A DNA stretch of 64,000 bases from Eubacteriales bacterium (GCA_028702135.1 JAQVPJ010000006.1:51957-115956); one strand, 5' to 3'; counted from the stretch's first letter, positions 1-10,067 are shown. Numbers and translations: made by a program. The notes: a model not told the origin generated them from the letters alone.

Positions 1-103
1 ATCCACTTTTACATCTCCTAAATATATAAAATACCGCTTCATATTATCTGAATCAGTATTTTAATTCAATTAATTCTGTCGTACCCGGAAGTATTATATT
101 GAT

Positions 104-133
104 AAAACCGTACACAAAGTTCGGTACGGTTTT
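104..133 (-). terminator. Hairpin terminator after the 94-aa gene
   Basis: AAAACCGTAC at 104-113 pairs with GTACGGTTTT at 124-133. Read on the minus strand, the stem is followed by TTTTATC, just after the stop of the gene at 139. The symmetry means it could also act on the plus strand. Confidence 0.6.
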
Positions 134-138
134 GTATC

Positions 139-423
139 TTACTTTTTCAGTTCGCGTTCCAGCCAAATTGTACCGATTTCAAAAGCATCATAGAAATTAC
201 GTTTCTCACACTGCTTAATGATTTTTTCGTTGAAGCTGATATCATTGTCAGTGTTCTGAATCTGCACAAGCACTTTGGTTGCTACGTCAATATTGCCTAT
301 GTTTTTGCTCTCAACAATGTTCATATAGAGTATATATTTATCGTCGGGAAAACCGTAAAACACGAACTGCCCCTGCCGTACAAGGGGCTTGCCCTTATAC
401 ATGAGTGTCTTCATTTCGCTCAA
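139..423 (-). CDS. Conserved hypothetical protein downstream of ireB
   Basis: A 94-aa soluble protein of unknown function with no signal peptide or membrane segment. It opens with MSEMKTLMYKGKPLVR and ends with a helical, charged tail containing an IWLERELKK stretch. I recall similar short proteins beside ireB in Ruminococcaceae, but I know no assigned role. The start is a TTG at 423, preceded nine bases upstream by AAAGGA. The gene lies 55 bases after ireB on the same strand and ends at a hairpin terminator, so both are probably on one transcript. Position next to IreB hints at a link to envelope-stress signalling, but this is only context. Confidence 0.75.
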   Translation of the reverse strand: MSEMKTLMYKGKPLVRQGQFVFYGFPDDKYILYMNIVESKNIGNIDVATKVLVQIQNTDNDISFNEKIIKQCEKRNFYDAFEIGTIWLERELKK

Positions 424-478
424 ATAATCAAATCCTTTCCGTGAGTGCGCATAAATGAGTTTCCGATTCTGTCCGCAA

Positions 479-733
479 TCAAAGGGTAAGGAAGTTTTCT
501 ACAAGAACACGCAAAAGCTCGTCCCGATCAATTTTACTTATAACTGCTCTTGCATTGTTATAATTCGTGATATATGTCGGGTCCTCGGAAAGTATATAAC
601 CCACAATCTGATTTATGGGATTATAGCCCTTCTCTTTAAGTGAGTTGTAAACGCTTTGTAATGTTTCCTGTATAATCAGCTGGTTCTGATCCTTAATTGG
701 GAACATAATCGTCTTTTGTTTGTTATCCTGCAT
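479..733 (-). CDS. ireB: IreB family regulatory phosphoprotein (UPF0297)
   Basis: An 84-aa small soluble protein. It contains the family core SLKEKGYNPINQIVGYILS followed by DPTYI, a near-invariant signature of UPF0297/IreB. In Enterococcus, IreB is a substrate of the PASTA kinase IreK and its phosphatase and affects cephalosporin tolerance; that role is known for the family and not shown here. In many Firmicutes the gene sits between alaS and the Holliday junction resolvase gene (ruvX/yrrK); neither is adjacent here, so the context is rearranged. The ATG start has a strong AAGGAGGG site, and a near-consensus promoter lies just upstream at 767-795. Confidence 0.9.
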   Translation of the reverse strand: MQDNKQKTIMFPIKDQNQLIIQETLQSVYNSLKEKGYNPINQIVGYILSEDPTYITNYNNARAVISKIDRDELLRVLVENFLTL

Positions 734-766
734 TCCAAACCCTCCTTGCTTACAATCGTTTTATTA

Positions 767-795
767 ATTATACTATATAAAAAACGTTTTTGCAA
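767..795 (-). promoter_or_regulatory. Sigma-A promoter of ireB
   Basis: On the minus strand, TTGCAA at 795-790 is followed after 17 bases by TATAAT at 772-767. The ireB start codon is 34 bases further downstream. No hairpin was seen between this site and the stop of pheT, so read-through from pheT is also possible. Confidence 0.7.
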
Positions 796-859
796 TAGTC
801 ATTTTTTAAATATGACTTAAGATAAGATTAAAGAAAAAGAATTATTTATGTTAGTAACC

Positions 860-3241
860 TTATACTCGTAAGGTTATACCCATCTCGCTATCGAGCTTTT
901 TGAGAATTTTCTTAACAGCGGTATCTACCTCTTCCTCTGTCATGGTCCTGTCCATGAGCCGGAAAGTCAGTCTGACAGCTACGCTCTTTTTATTCTCATC
1001 AACTCCCTTACCCCTGTAAACATCAAAAACAACAGCGCTAATTAGCGACTTGCCGGAATAACTCATAATGTTTTTGCATAGAGTTCCCGCCTCGACAGCT
1101 TCGTCCGTAATAAGTGCGAGATCACGCTCAACCGAGGGATACTGGGGGAGGGGTTTATATTGTATGTCCGCCTCATGCTCTTCATATATTGCGGGTATCG
1201 ACAGAACCGCTGCATAAACAACCGTGCCTATGTCAAAATTATCGGCAACCTGAGGATGGATTTGACCGACTTTTGCGATAAACCTGCCATTTACAAAGTA
1301 TTCGGCACACCTGCCCGGATGGAAAGCAGGATCGTCGCTGACGGATTTGATCTCATAGTTTTTGACTCTGAGAGCGTCAAAAACACCCTCTACATAACCT
1401 TTTGCGTCGTAAAAATCACCCGAACCGTAAAAAGCGAATACAAGGTTTTTTTCCTCCAACGACATATCCCTGCATTTCTTATACACCGTAGCGTTCTCAA
1501 AAAGTCTGCATGAGGGTATACGGTGATTGAAGTTGCGGGAGACCGACTCAAGCATAGAGGGAAGTGCCGTGGTACGCATAACTGAGGTATCCTCTCCGAG
1601 GGGGTTTATCAGTTTAATGCTGTCCCTTAGTTCGCTGTCTGACGGCAGACGTATTTTATCATAGAGTTTGGGAGATATAAAAGAGAAGGTATAAATCTCC
1701 AAAAAACCAAGCGAAACCATTACATGGCTTGCCTGAATCCGGAACTTCTGTGCCTGATTAAGTCCACCCTCGGCAATATCGGCGGTAAAGTTGTTCTCAG
1801 GAATTTTATCATAACCGTAAAGACGGGCAACCTCCTCGGCAATATCAGCAGTATTAACAATATCTCCTCTAAAAGGCGGAACGACCAAGTTCCTGTTGCT
1901 GTCTGTTTTTAACCCGAGGGGCAGAAGCAGCAGAGCCATTTCCTCGAAGCTGATATCCGTTCCAAGAAGGCGGTTTACCCGCTTGTAATCAAAGTTGAGA
2001 GTTCTCTCACCGATATCCGTACCGACGATGTCAATTATACCGTCTACAACCTCACCTACACCAATTGAAACGGCAAGTTCGACAGCTCTGTTTACAGCAT
2101 CAAGAGTGTTGCAGGCAGGTAACCCTTTTTCAAACCTTGCGCTTGACTCGGTGCGTATACCGAGAGCTCTTGAGGTATGCCTGATATTTTCGCGGTTGAA
2201 GTTTGCGGATTCAAAAACAACGGTCGCTGTGTTGTCCTTGATTCCGCTGTTCAAACCGCCTATAATTCCTGCAAGGGCAACGGCATTTTCACCATCGGCA
2301 ATACACAGCATATCGGAACTGAGATTCCTCACTGCATTATCGAGTGTAATTATGCTCTCGCCCTCTCTTGCGTTGCGTACGATTATGCTTTTACTTGCTA
2401 AATAGTTGTAATCGAATGCGTGCATAGGCTGACCGTACTCTATCATAACATAATTTGTAATATCGACGATATTGTTGATTGGACGAACACCCGCCGAGCG
2501 GAGCTTTGAGCGCAACCATAACGGTGAGGGAGCAATTTTTACGTTCTTTAACATCCTCGCTGTATATCTCGGACATAAAACAGTATTCTTAACTTCAACC
2601 TTAAGGTGCTTTTCGATATTATCGCCGTCTTCCGTTCTCTTGACGACAGGTTCTTTTATATTCAGAGGAACGCCGAGCGCGGCAGCGCTCTCCCTTGCTA
2701 TGCCGAGGTAGGACTGACAATCAGGCCGGTTAAAAGTCAGCTCAAAATCAACTATTGTATCCCTGAGCATTAAAACATCCCTGATATCGTCGCCAAGGTT
2801 ACACTGTTCCTGTAAAATGAAAATCCCATCTTCATTTGTATAAGGAAAATCATTTACTGTCAGTCCGAGTTCGTCGATTGAGCAGAGCATACCTTCAGAC
2901 AGAACGCCTCTGAGCTTTCCGGTCTTTATGGTTTTGCCAACGGGCAGAACCGCTCCGTTAAGGCATACGGGAACTATATCTCCGGGCTTAACATTCTGTG
3001 CACCGGTGACTATTTGCAAAAAAGGCTCGCTTCCGATATTTATTTTACAGACAATAAGGTGATCGGAATCGGGGTGAGGTTCGGTCGACATAATCTTTCC
3101 GACGACCACATTTTTTATATCCTCACCAAGCAGTTCATAGCTCTCAACCATTGTGCCGGAATGAGTCATAGTCTCACAATAATTCCGAATATTTGTATTT
3201 ATGTTTACATAATCCTTTAACCAATTCAAAGAAACCTTCAT
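860..3241 (-). CDS. pheT: Phenylalanine-tRNA ligase beta subunit
   Basis: A 793-aa protein with the full bacterial PheT architecture. It starts MKVSLNWLKDYV, then has the OB-fold tRNA-binding domain (about residues 40-150), the B3/B4 editing domain (about 210-380), the B5 domain, the catalytic-like core, and the C-terminal FDX-ACB anticodon-binding domain ending near GITLRV. With PheS it forms the alpha2-beta2 synthetase that charges tRNA-Phe; this subunit carries the editing site for mischarged Tyr. Start is ATG with GGGGG eight bases upstream. It follows pheS by 12 bases on the same strand, the usual pheST operon. Length and domains look normal and intact. Confidence 0.98.
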   Translation of the reverse strand: MKVSLNWLKDYVNINTNIRNYCETMTHSGTMVESYELLGEDIKNVVVGKIMSTEPHPDSDHLIVCKINIGSEPFLQIVTGAQNVKPGDIVPVCLNGAVLPVGKTIKTGKLRGVLSEGMLCSIDELGLTVNDFPYTNEDGIFILQEQCNLGDDIRDVLMLRDTIVDFELTFNRPDCQSYLGIARESAAALGVPLNIKEPVVKRTEDGDNIEKHLKVEVKNTVLCPRYTARMLKNVKIAPSPLWLRSKLRSAGVRPINNIVDITNYVMIEYGQPMHAFDYNYLASKSIIVRNAREGESIITLDNAVRNLSSDMLCIADGENAVALAGIIGGLNSGIKDNTATVVFESANFNRENIRHTSRALGIRTESSARFEKGLPACNTLDAVNRAVELAVSIGVGEVVDGIIDIVGTDIGERTLNFDYKRVNRLLGTDISFEEMALLLLPLGLKTDSNRNLVVPPFRGDIVNTADIAEEVARLYGYDKIPENNFTADIAEGGLNQAQKFRIQASHVMVSLGFLEIYTFSFISPKLYDKIRLPSDSELRDSIKLINPLGEDTSVMRTTALPSMLESVSRNFNHRIPSCRLFENATVYKKCRDMSLEEKNLVFAFYGSGDFYDAKGYVEGVFDALRVKNYEIKSVSDDPAFHPGRCAEYFVNGRFIAKVGQIHPQVADNFDIGTVVYAAVLSIPAIYEEHEADIQYKPLPQYPSVERDLALITDEAVEAGTLCKNIMSYSGKSLISAVVFDVYRGKGVDENKKSVAVRLTFRLMDRTMTEEEVDTAVKKILKKLDSEMGITLRV

Positions 3242-3253
3242 ATTGTTATCCCC

Positions 3254-4273
3254 CTAAAACTGCTCTAAAAAGCGAATATCGTTTTCGTAAAGCAGACGTA
3301 AATCATCGATATTGTACTTTAAAAGAGCTACGCGCTCCAATCCGACGCCGAAAGCGAAACCCGTGTAGACCTCAGGATCGATTCCGCAGCCGGAAAGCAC
3401 ATTGGGATGAACCATTCCCGCACCGAGTATTTCTATCCAACCCTCTGATTTGCAAAAACGGCACCCTTTGCCACCGCATACAAAACAGGAAACGTCAACC
3501 TCAGCTGAAGGTTCGGTAAACGGGAAGTTATGCGGACGAAAGCGGGTTTTTGTCCTCTCACCGAACATAGCTCTTGCAAACAACGCAAGAGTGCCTTTTA
3601 AATCGCCCATGTTGATGTTTTTATCGATTACTAGCCCCTCGAGCTGGTGAAACACAGGTGAATGCGTGGAGTCAAGCTCGTCCACACGATAAACCCTGCC
3701 GGGAGATATGATTCTGATAGGAGGCTTTTTTTTCTGCATTGCTCTTATCTGCACGGGAGAGGTCTGAGTGCGTAAAAGAATGTCGGTCGAAATATAGAAT
3801 GTATCGGTATAATCCCTTGACGGGTGGTCGGCGGGAGCGTTTAATGCGTCAAAGTTATTGTACGCACTTTCCACCTCCGGCCCCTCTACAACTTCAAAGC
3901 CCATGCCGATGAAGATTTCCCTCATCCTGTTTTCGACGAGCGATATGGGATGAAGCTTGCCTATATTCTTCTTCTTGGCGGGTAGGGTAACATCAAGCTT
4001 CTCGTTTTCAAGCTTTTCGGAAAGCTCCTTTTCCCTTAAAAACAGGCTCTTTTCCTCTATGTATTTTTCAAGTTCCTCACGAACTGTATTAGCAAGCGCG
4101 CCGATAACCGGCCTTTCCTCCGGGCTGATCTGCCCCATGCCGCGGAGTATTCCCGTAAGAAGACCTTTTTTACCGAGGTATTTTACACGTACGGCATCAA
4201 GCTCTGCGTCTGAACGAGAGGATTGAATATCGTCTGATGCAAGTTTTTTAATGTTTTCGAGTTGTTCTCTCAT
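3254..4273 (-). CDS. pheS: Phenylalanine-tRNA ligase alpha subunit
   Basis: A 339-aa class II synthetase subunit that catalyses Phe-adenylate formation and transfer to tRNA-Phe together with PheT. It has the N-terminal coiled-coil arm (about residues 1-95), motif 2 (GRVYRVDELDSTHSPVFHQ) and motif 3 (FGVGLERVALLKY) near the C-terminus, and cysteine pairs (CFVCGGKGCRFC) between them. Start ATG at 4273 has AAAGG about 13 bases upstream, a weakish site. It lies 52 bases downstream of rpoD and 12 bases upstream of pheT, so the order rpoD-pheS-pheT may be one transcript. Nothing unusual was seen. Confidence 0.98.
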   Translation of the reverse strand: MREQLENIKKLASDDIQSSRSDAELDAVRVKYLGKKGLLTGILRGMGQISPEERPVIGALANTVREELEKYIEEKSLFLREKELSEKLENEKLDVTLPAKKKNIGKLHPISLVENRMREIFIGMGFEVVEGPEVESAYNNFDALNAPADHPSRDYTDTFYISTDILLRTQTSPVQIRAMQKKKPPIRIISPGRVYRVDELDSTHSPVFHQLEGLVIDKNINMGDLKGTLALFARAMFGERTKTRFRPHNFPFTEPSAEVDVSCFVCGGKGCRFCKSEGWIEILGAGMVHPNVLSGCGIDPEVYTGFAFGVGLERVALLKYNIDDLRLLYENDIRFLEQF

Positions 4274-4325
4274 TGTAATTATTTTAACCTTTCAGAAATT
4301 AATCACCTTACTAATGCGGGTTTTG

Positions 4326-5429
4326 TTATTCGAGATAATCTTTCAGCTTTTTCGAGCGGCTGGGATGGCGCAGTTTTCGAAGAGCCTTTGCCTCGATTTG
4401 GCGAATACGTTCACGAGTTATATCAAAGACCTTTCCGACCTCCTCAAGCGTTCTCGGTCTGCCGTCTTCCAAACCGAACCGCAGCTTCAAAACGCTCTCC
4501 TCTCTTGGAGTAAGTGTATGGAGAACCTCCAAAAGCTGCTCGCGCAGCATCATATATGAAGCGGCATCAGCAGGGGCAGGGGTGTTATCATCGGCGATGA
4601 AATCGCCCAAATGACTGTCCTCCTCCTCGCCTATGGGCATCTCAAGCGAAACGGGTTCCTGTGCGATTTTCAGAATCTCGCGCACCTTGTCTATCGGCAT
4701 CCCCATCTCCTCGCTGATTTCCTCATCAGTCGCGTCCCTGCCAAGCTCCTGTAAGAGCTGTCTTGACACTCTGAGAACCTTATTTATAGTCTCAACCATA
4801 TGAACAGGTATGCGTATTGTTCTCGCCTGATCTGCTATGGCTCTCGTTATAGCTTGTCTTATCCACCAGGTCGCATAGGTAGAGAATTTATATCCCTTTC
4901 CGTAGTCGAACTTTTCCACAGCTTTCATCAAGCCGAGGTTGCCCTCCTGTATAAGATCGAGGAAGAACATACCTCTGTTGACATAACGCTTTGCTATACT
5001 GACAACAAGACGCAGGTTTGCTTCTACAATCTGCCTTTTGGCGTTATTATCCCCCTCAGCCATCTTACAGGCAAGCTCAAGCTCCTTGTCGGCAGACAAA
5101 AGCTGTACCTTTCCGATCTCTTTTAAATACATCCTAACCGGGTCGTCAATAGACACGCCCTCCTTATTCAGGACTTCGTCCACCTCGATCGGAGCTTCCT
5201 CAGGATCATCCTCAAGCTCGTCCTCCGGAAGCTCAAATACACTGTTGTCGAACTCGGTCGCAATCTCTATCCCGTTGCTCTCGAGTGCATCGTATACCTT
5301 TTCAAGCGTTTCGATAGAAACGTCGGTATCATCAATTGATTCCATTATATCCGAGGCTGTGACGCTGCCCTTTGTGCGGAAGCTCTCAAAGAGCTCCGGT
5401 TTTAAAACACTGCTGTTTTCGTTAGGCAT
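4326..5429 (-). CDS. rpoD: RNA polymerase sigma factor RpoD (sigma-A)
   Basis: A 367-aa primary sigma factor. Region 1.1 is present (about residues 10-70), then an acidic linker, region 1.2 ([17 protein letters not shown]), region 2 with [17 protein letters not shown], region 3, and region 4 with the [21 protein letters not shown], ending [14 protein letters not shown]. This full set marks the housekeeping sigma rather than an alternative one. It directs polymerase to TTGACA/TATAAT promoters, many of which are visible in this window. The start has GGGGGAAG upstream. It lies 24 bases after dnaG, the classic dnaG-rpoD macromolecular synthesis operon. Confidence 0.98.
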   Translation of the reverse strand: MPNENSSVLKPELFESFRTKGSVTASDIMESIDDTDVSIETLEKVYDALESNGIEIATEFDNSVFELPEDELEDDPEEAPIEVDEVLNKEGVSIDDPVRMYLKEIGKVQLLSADKELELACKMAEGDNNAKRQIVEANLRLVVSIAKRYVNRGMFFLDLIQEGNLGLMKAVEKFDYGKGYKFSTYATWWIRQAITRAIADQARTIRIPVHMVETINKVLRVSRQLLQELGRDATDEEISEEMGMPIDKVREILKIAQEPVSLEMPIGEEEDSHLGDFIADDNTPAPADAASYMMLREQLLEVLHTLTPREESVLKLRFGLEDGRPRTLEEVGKVFDITRERIRQIEAKALRKLRHPSRSKKLKDYLE

Positions 5430-5453
5430 TTTTCTTCCCCCACTTTTTATGTG

Positions 5454-7226
5454 TTAGTTATTTTTCCTTTTCAATGAATTAATATAATCGCTGATACCCT
5501 CCAAAGGGTTTTCCGCAATTTTTTTATCGTATTCCTGCTTCTTTTTCTGCTCTTTGAGAGTTTCAATAAGTGAAAAGAGCATTTCTTCCGTGTTCTCGCT
5601 GAATTTTTTCCGTGCAGCGATATATTTTGATACGGTGCTTAACTCATCAGGCGTAAGCGTTCCGTTTTTCGAGAGTATTGCTTCTCTGCCTGCAGCAAAG
5701 TCGTCAAAGAACAAATCGAACACCCGTCTGTTAAAATCAGTTACGAAGCTGTCCGCACTTAATGTCCCTATTGCCTTTTGCGCAAGTTCGGGCTGTATAA
5801 GCATTATGCCCAATATAGATTCTTCAAGCATAGTTTCGCCCGAAAAACGTATTTTATCACGGTTAACCCGGTCGCCGAATCCGCCGGACTGCTGTATGGT
5901 TTTTTCCGAAAAACTTTTCTTCCGTTTTTTTTCGTATGCTTTTGCCTTTCGCTCTGTATCCTCAAGCACCGCCGCCTTGGTTATTCCGAGCTTCTCGGCG
6001 ACTCTTGACGAATATATCTCACGCTCGCTCTTGCTCCATAAAGTGGAAATATAATTAGTAAGCTCTTCGAGCGCTCTGATTTTTTCGTCCGGAATGTCCA
6101 AGTTGTATTTTGCCAATATTTCGTTGATTTTATAATCGATCTGCCCGCTTGCTGCCATAAGTTTGTTGCGGAAAGCCGAAGCACCGTATTTTTTTATGTA
6201 CTCGTCGGGATCCTTTGTGTCGCCGGATAAGGAGAGTATTTTAGTATCGACACCGACCTGATTCAAAAGGTTGATACCCTTTATAGTAGCGGCTCTGCCC
6301 GCACCGTCAATATCATAAGCGAGGTACACCGTTTTGGAATGTTTTGCTATCAATCTTGCATGCTCGCTCGTAATCGCAGTGCCGAGGGTTGCGACAGCAT
6401 TGGTGAATCCTGCCTGATGCAGAGCTATTGCATCGGGTGCGCCCTCGCACAATATCAGAAACCCCTCCTTCGTGTTTTTCGCAATATTCAATCCGAAAAG
6501 AAGCTTGCTTTTTTTAAAGGCGGGAGTGTCCGAGGTATTTACATACTTGCGCTCATCACTCTCGTTAAGCCTCCTTCCGCTAAAAGCGACCACATCACCC
6601 TGTATATCAAAAACAGGGAACATAAGTCGGTTGCGGAACATATCATACAACCTGCCGTTCTTGTTTGTCCCGCATAGAAAAGCTGTTGTAAGTTCAAGCG
6701 GAGTAAATTTCATTTTTATAAGATGAGAAGTAAGAGCATCCCAGCTGTCAGGCGCGTAACCAATCCCGAAATGTCTGACAGTTGTAGCGGAGAACTGCCT
6801 TTTTTCAAGATATTTTAAAGCCGCCTCGCCCGATGGAGAAAAAAGTGCGGAGCGGAAGAAGCGTGCCGCCTCAGTGGTTGCGGCAATAATGCGTTCTTTT
6901 TTAACGGAGGAGGTATTTCTGTTTACAAACTCGTCTTGCAGAACGGGAATCCCCGCACGCTCTGCCAAAAACTCAATCGCTTCGGGATAATCAATGCTTT
7001 CCATTTTCATAATAAAGCTGACTACATCACCGCCCGTCCCGCAGCCGAAGCAGTAAAAACTTCTTGTTCCGGGGAAAACCGTAAAGGACGGTGTTTTTTC
7101 ATTATGAAAGGGACACAGGGCGACCACATTCGACCCGGCTCTTTTAAGATTGATATAACTTCCTATTACTTCCTCAATATCGTTCCTGTCCTTTATTTCT
7201 TCCAAAAAACCTTGAGAAAACGCCAA
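5454..7226 (-). CDS. dnaG: DNA primase
   Basis: A 590-aa primase that makes RNA primers at the replication fork. It has the N-terminal zinc-binding domain (CPFHNEKTPSF and CFGC, the CHC2 pattern), the TOPRIM core with its catalytic acidic residues (LILCEGAPDAIAL, then YDIDGAGRAA), and a C-terminal DnaB-interacting helical region (about 430-590). The TOPRIM motifs differ slightly from the usual EGYMD but keep the Glu and Asp. I place the start at a TTG (7226), eight bases after AGGAGG; a GTG at 7235 overlaps that ribosome binding site and is less likely. It lies just upstream of rpoD. Confidence 0.96.
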   Translation of the reverse strand: MAFSQGFLEEIKDRNDIEEVIGSYINLKRAGSNVVALCPFHNEKTPSFTVFPGTRSFYCFGCGTGGDVVSFIMKMESIDYPEAIEFLAERAGIPVLQDEFVNRNTSSVKKERIIAATTEAARFFRSALFSPSGEAALKYLEKRQFSATTVRHFGIGYAPDSWDALTSHLIKMKFTPLELTTAFLCGTNKNGRLYDMFRNRLMFPVFDIQGDVVAFSGRRLNESDERKYVNTSDTPAFKKSKLLFGLNIAKNTKEGFLILCEGAPDAIALHQAGFTNAVATLGTAITSEHARLIAKHSKTVYLAYDIDGAGRAATIKGINLLNQVGVDTKILSLSGDTKDPDEYIKKYGASAFRNKLMAASGQIDYKINEILAKYNLDIPDEKIRALEELTNYISTLWSKSEREIYSSRVAEKLGITKAAVLEDTERKAKAYEKKRKKSFSEKTIQQSGGFGDRVNRDKIRFSGETMLEESILGIMLIQPELAQKAIGTLSADSFVTDFNRRVFDLFFDDFAAGREAILSKNGTLTPDELSTVSKYIAARKKFSENTEEMLFSLIETLKEQKKKQEYDKKIAENPLEGISDYINSLKRKNN

Positions 7227-7269
7227 AATCCGCACCTCCTTTCAGACGAGCTGTAAATTTAACTTTTTG

Positions 7270-8268
7270 CTATTTATAATGCCACGACTTAGGAACAAAC
7301 AGGTCCTCAAAGGTGGTTATTGCATAACGGTCTGTCATACCCGCTATATGGTCGCAGACGATACGCTCTTTCCCATCGGAGTCAAGATGTTTGAGATACT
7401 CCACAGGCAGCATATCTATATTATTATAATAGTAGTCGAAGAGAAACGCAAGCATATTTATAACTTTTTCATCCTCGCTTTTCGCCATAGGGTTGGTATA
7501 AACCCGCTCGTACAGAAACCTTCGCATCTCAAGCATGGCACTGCCGTAAGGCTCGGTCATCCCGATTTTTCCGCTTGATGTGCCGTAGGCTATTACTGAG
7601 GAGACAAGCGAGGTTATCCTCTCGCTGTGTGAGCAGCCCAAAACCTCGATAACATCAGCGGGAATCTCTCCGTCCTTTAAGATTCCGGCGCGTACCGCGT
7701 CATCGATGTCGTGGTTTATGTAGGCGATTCTGTCAGCAAATTTTATAATCTGTCCTTCAAGTGTGTCGGCTACATGTTCTCCGGTGTGATTGACTATACC
7801 GTTACGCACCTCAAAGGTCAGGTTGAGTCCGTTTCCGTCTCTCTCGAGCTTGTCCACCACCCGCAAGCTCTGCTCGTAATGACGGAATCCGCCGGGGCAC
7901 AGCCTGTCAAGTGCCCGTTCTCCCGAATGTCCGAAGGGGGTATGCCCGAGATCATGACCGAGAGCGATTGCTTCTGTAAGATCCTCATTAAGACATAAAT
8001 CTCTTGCTATTGTACGAGCTATCTGAGTGACCTCAAGGGTATGTGTCAGTCGGGTTCTGTAATGGTCTCCCTCAGGGGAAAGGAAAACCTGCATTTTATG
8101 CATAAGCCTACGAAAGGACTTTGAATGCGTTATTCTGTCCCTGTCCCGCTGGAAATCGGTCCTTACGGGACAATCGTCAATAGGAAACATCCGGCCTTTT
8201 GAGTTTTTTGTCAAAAATGCTTCCGGACAAAGGAACTGCTCCTCGCGAGCGAGCATCATCTCTTTCAT
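7270..8268 (-). CDS. dgt: Deoxyguanosinetriphosphate triphosphohydrolase-like HD protein
   Basis: About 332 aa. The HD-domain metal site is visible as RLTHTLEVTQIARTI, ALGHDLGHTPFGHSGE and a later HDIDD. The family hydrolyses dNTPs to deoxynucleoside plus triphosphate and is often placed beside dnaG and rpoD in Clostridia, as here. The order of the motifs and the KNSKGR stretch near the N-terminus match the shorter Dgt-like branch (about 330 aa), whose substrate range is less certain than that of E. coli Dgt. Start chosen is the ATG at 8268, with GGAAAGGA about 11 bases upstream; an alternative ATG at 8325 adds 19 residues but has only a weak site. Confidence 0.92.
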   Translation of the reverse strand: MKEMMLAREEQFLCPEAFLTKNSKGRMFPIDDCPVRTDFQRDRDRITHSKSFRRLMHKMQVFLSPEGDHYRTRLTHTLEVTQIARTIARDLCLNEDLTEAIALGHDLGHTPFGHSGERALDRLCPGGFRHYEQSLRVVDKLERDGNGLNLTFEVRNGIVNHTGEHVADTLEGQIIKFADRIAYINHDIDDAVRAGILKDGEIPADVIEVLGCSHSERITSLVSSVIAYGTSSGKIGMTEPYGSAMLEMRRFLYERVYTNPMAKSEDEKVINMLAFLFDYYYNNIDMLPVEYLKHLDSDGKERIVCDHIAGMTDRYAITTFEDLFVPKSWHYK

Positions 8269-8338
8269 AATAAAATCATTCCTTTCCGTGACAGATTTTA
8301 CGTCAGCCTGAATAGTACCCCCCATGAATAGAAATCCG

Positions 8339-10051
8339 TTATTTTATATCTTTTTTATTGAAGTCCGTAAACGCAGCTGCCAACGATAACGCTGTAATAC
8401 CGGCCAAAATTATAATTCCATATAGAATATCAGCGTCATTAATATACGAGAAAATCGAACCTGCGCTTCCCTCGAGAAAAACTACATCATCAAAAACATA
8501 TGACCACATTGAAAAATAGGAGAAGGGCAGGTAGGTCAACATATCCGTGTTTTCAAAGTATCCGTAAAAGAATAGAACGAATATCGATGAGAATAACGTA
8601 AGCACACCGATTATCAGAGATACTGCACTTCCCTTAGTTACGGAGGAAAGCATAAATGTAATTGTGATAAGACAGAAAACAGGTAATGAGGCAAACAGAA
8701 TCCTACCTGTAAGCCAAACGACAAAATTAACCGCGTGAACTGTTCCGTCCTCAATATAAAGGTGTGGCTGTGACAAATCTGAAAATCCCATGCTTATTCC
8801 GCTGCCGATCAGATACACTCCGAGTGAAGCTACAATCATTCCTAAGACGAGCATAAACAAGCAGATATATTTTGATAGCAGAATCTTCCAACGCTTTACG
8901 GGACGTATCAGCAAGAGGTTTATTGTTTTTGTCGAAAACTCCTTCGCCACCATTCCGCTTGCGAAAAAGATTGCGAGGGGAGCGATGAACCAGAAAATAT
9001 TTATAAACGACATCATCTTTTGTCTCGTTGAATTCGCAACAGACGTCTCTATAACATCATTTTCAAGCGAATACAATGCTATGGCACCCATATTCATGGT
9101 TTCTTCTATATTTGAAAGACTGTTCTCGTAATACTCCTCATATGATTCGTTTTCGCCTGTATAACCATCATATCTGACGTTTATCGCCTTACCGGGATTT
9201 CCGTACATTTCATCATTGGGATTGTTGTATTCTTCCTCTGAAATCAAGCCGTAATAGAGACTTCTTGCATTCGTATAGTTATTTATCGCAATTTTCACCG
9301 TCTTGTTTTGAACGGATTCAAAATCGTATTTCTTTTCGAGAAGGTGCTCATATGCGGATGCAATTTTTTCGGAGCAGGTAACCGAACCTTTTAGCTTAAA
9401 GATATCAAGGTCAGTTATATCCTTTCCGGCGTCCTTTTCGGCGATCGCTTTTTCAAGTGAGGTTTTATCTACCTCCAGAATCTTTAATGTAGTCTTATAA
9501 GCTCCGCGCTGGGATTCTGCGTAATTATTCTCCTCAAGCGCCTTCAATTGGCTTTCCTGCTCAGCTATAATTGATATATATTCCTCGTTCGAGTAAAAAG
9601 TCTTATAGTAATCTGCGTTCTCACCGCCGCTATTGACATATTCGTAATAGCAAATCGCATCCACGTTACTAAGCAGATTGTTTATAATCGACAGCTTCCA
9701 GTTACTGCTGCCATCTTGGTTTTTTATACCAAGTTCAATAACTCTTTTCAGTATATCGATTTTTTTATTGTTTATATTGTTATTTACTATCGCATTGGCT
9801 TTTTCAAAGTCCTCCATTTCGGACAAAATCGATTCAGGTATAATCTGGCTCTTATATGAGTCTATCTGATCCTCAAAGCTAAATGGATAATATCCATCGA
9901 TGTAATACTCTGATGCATAATAGTAGTTTATCGGGCGTATAAACGAGATTCCCAAAACCAGGAGCAGAATAAGCGCAAGTAAAATCGGAACGCTTTTTTT
10001 ACGGAATAGCTTTATAAATTCGTTTTTTGTAAGTGTAAGTATCATTTTCAT
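8339..10051 (-). CDS. ABC-2 type exporter permease with large extracytoplasmic domain
   Basis: A 570-aa membrane protein: one transmembrane helix near residues 17-40, a long soluble loop of about 300 residues, then about five membrane helices in the C-terminal third. The sequence around MVAKEFSTKTINLLLIRPVKR is the typical ABC-2 membrane signature of NatB/BcrB-like permeases. It pairs with the ATPase gene upstream (17-base gap). The substrate is unknown; relatives export ions, bacteriocins or lipids. Start is the ATG at 10051, ten bases after AAAGGAGG; a longer reading frame to 10135 would overlap the ATPase gene and lacks support. Confidence 0.88.
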   Translation of the reverse strand: MKMILTLTKNEFIKLFRKKSVPILLALILLLVLGISFIRPINYYYASEYYIDGYYPFSFEDQIDSYKSQIIPESILSEMEDFEKANAIVNNNINNKKIDILKRVIELGIKNQDGSSNWKLSIINNLLSNVDAICYYEYVNSGGENADYYKTFYSNEEYISIIAEQESQLKALEENNYAESQRGAYKTTLKILEVDKTSLEKAIAEKDAGKDITDLDIFKLKGSVTCSEKIASAYEHLLEKKYDFESVQNKTVKIAINNYTNARSLYYGLISEEEYNNPNDEMYGNPGKAINVRYDGYTGENESYEEYYENSLSNIEETMNMGAIALYSLENDVIETSVANSTRQKMMSFINIFWFIAPLAIFFASGMVAKEFSTKTINLLLIRPVKRWKILLSKYICLFMLVLGMIVASLGVYLIGSGISMGFSDLSQPHLYIEDGTVHAVNFVVWLTGRILFASLPVFCLITITFMLSSVTKGSAVSLIIGVLTLFSSIFVLFFYGYFENTDMLTYLPFSYFSMWSYVFDDVVFLEGSAGSIFSYINDADILYGIIILAGITALSLAAAFTDFNKKDIK

Positions 10052-10067
10052 CTTCCGGTATCCTCCT

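Noticed and set aside
8269..8325. N-terminal extension of the dGTPase-like gene from the ATG at 8325
   Set aside because: The extra 19 residues do not resemble the family start and the site upstream is weak, while the ATG at 8268 has GGAAAGGA.
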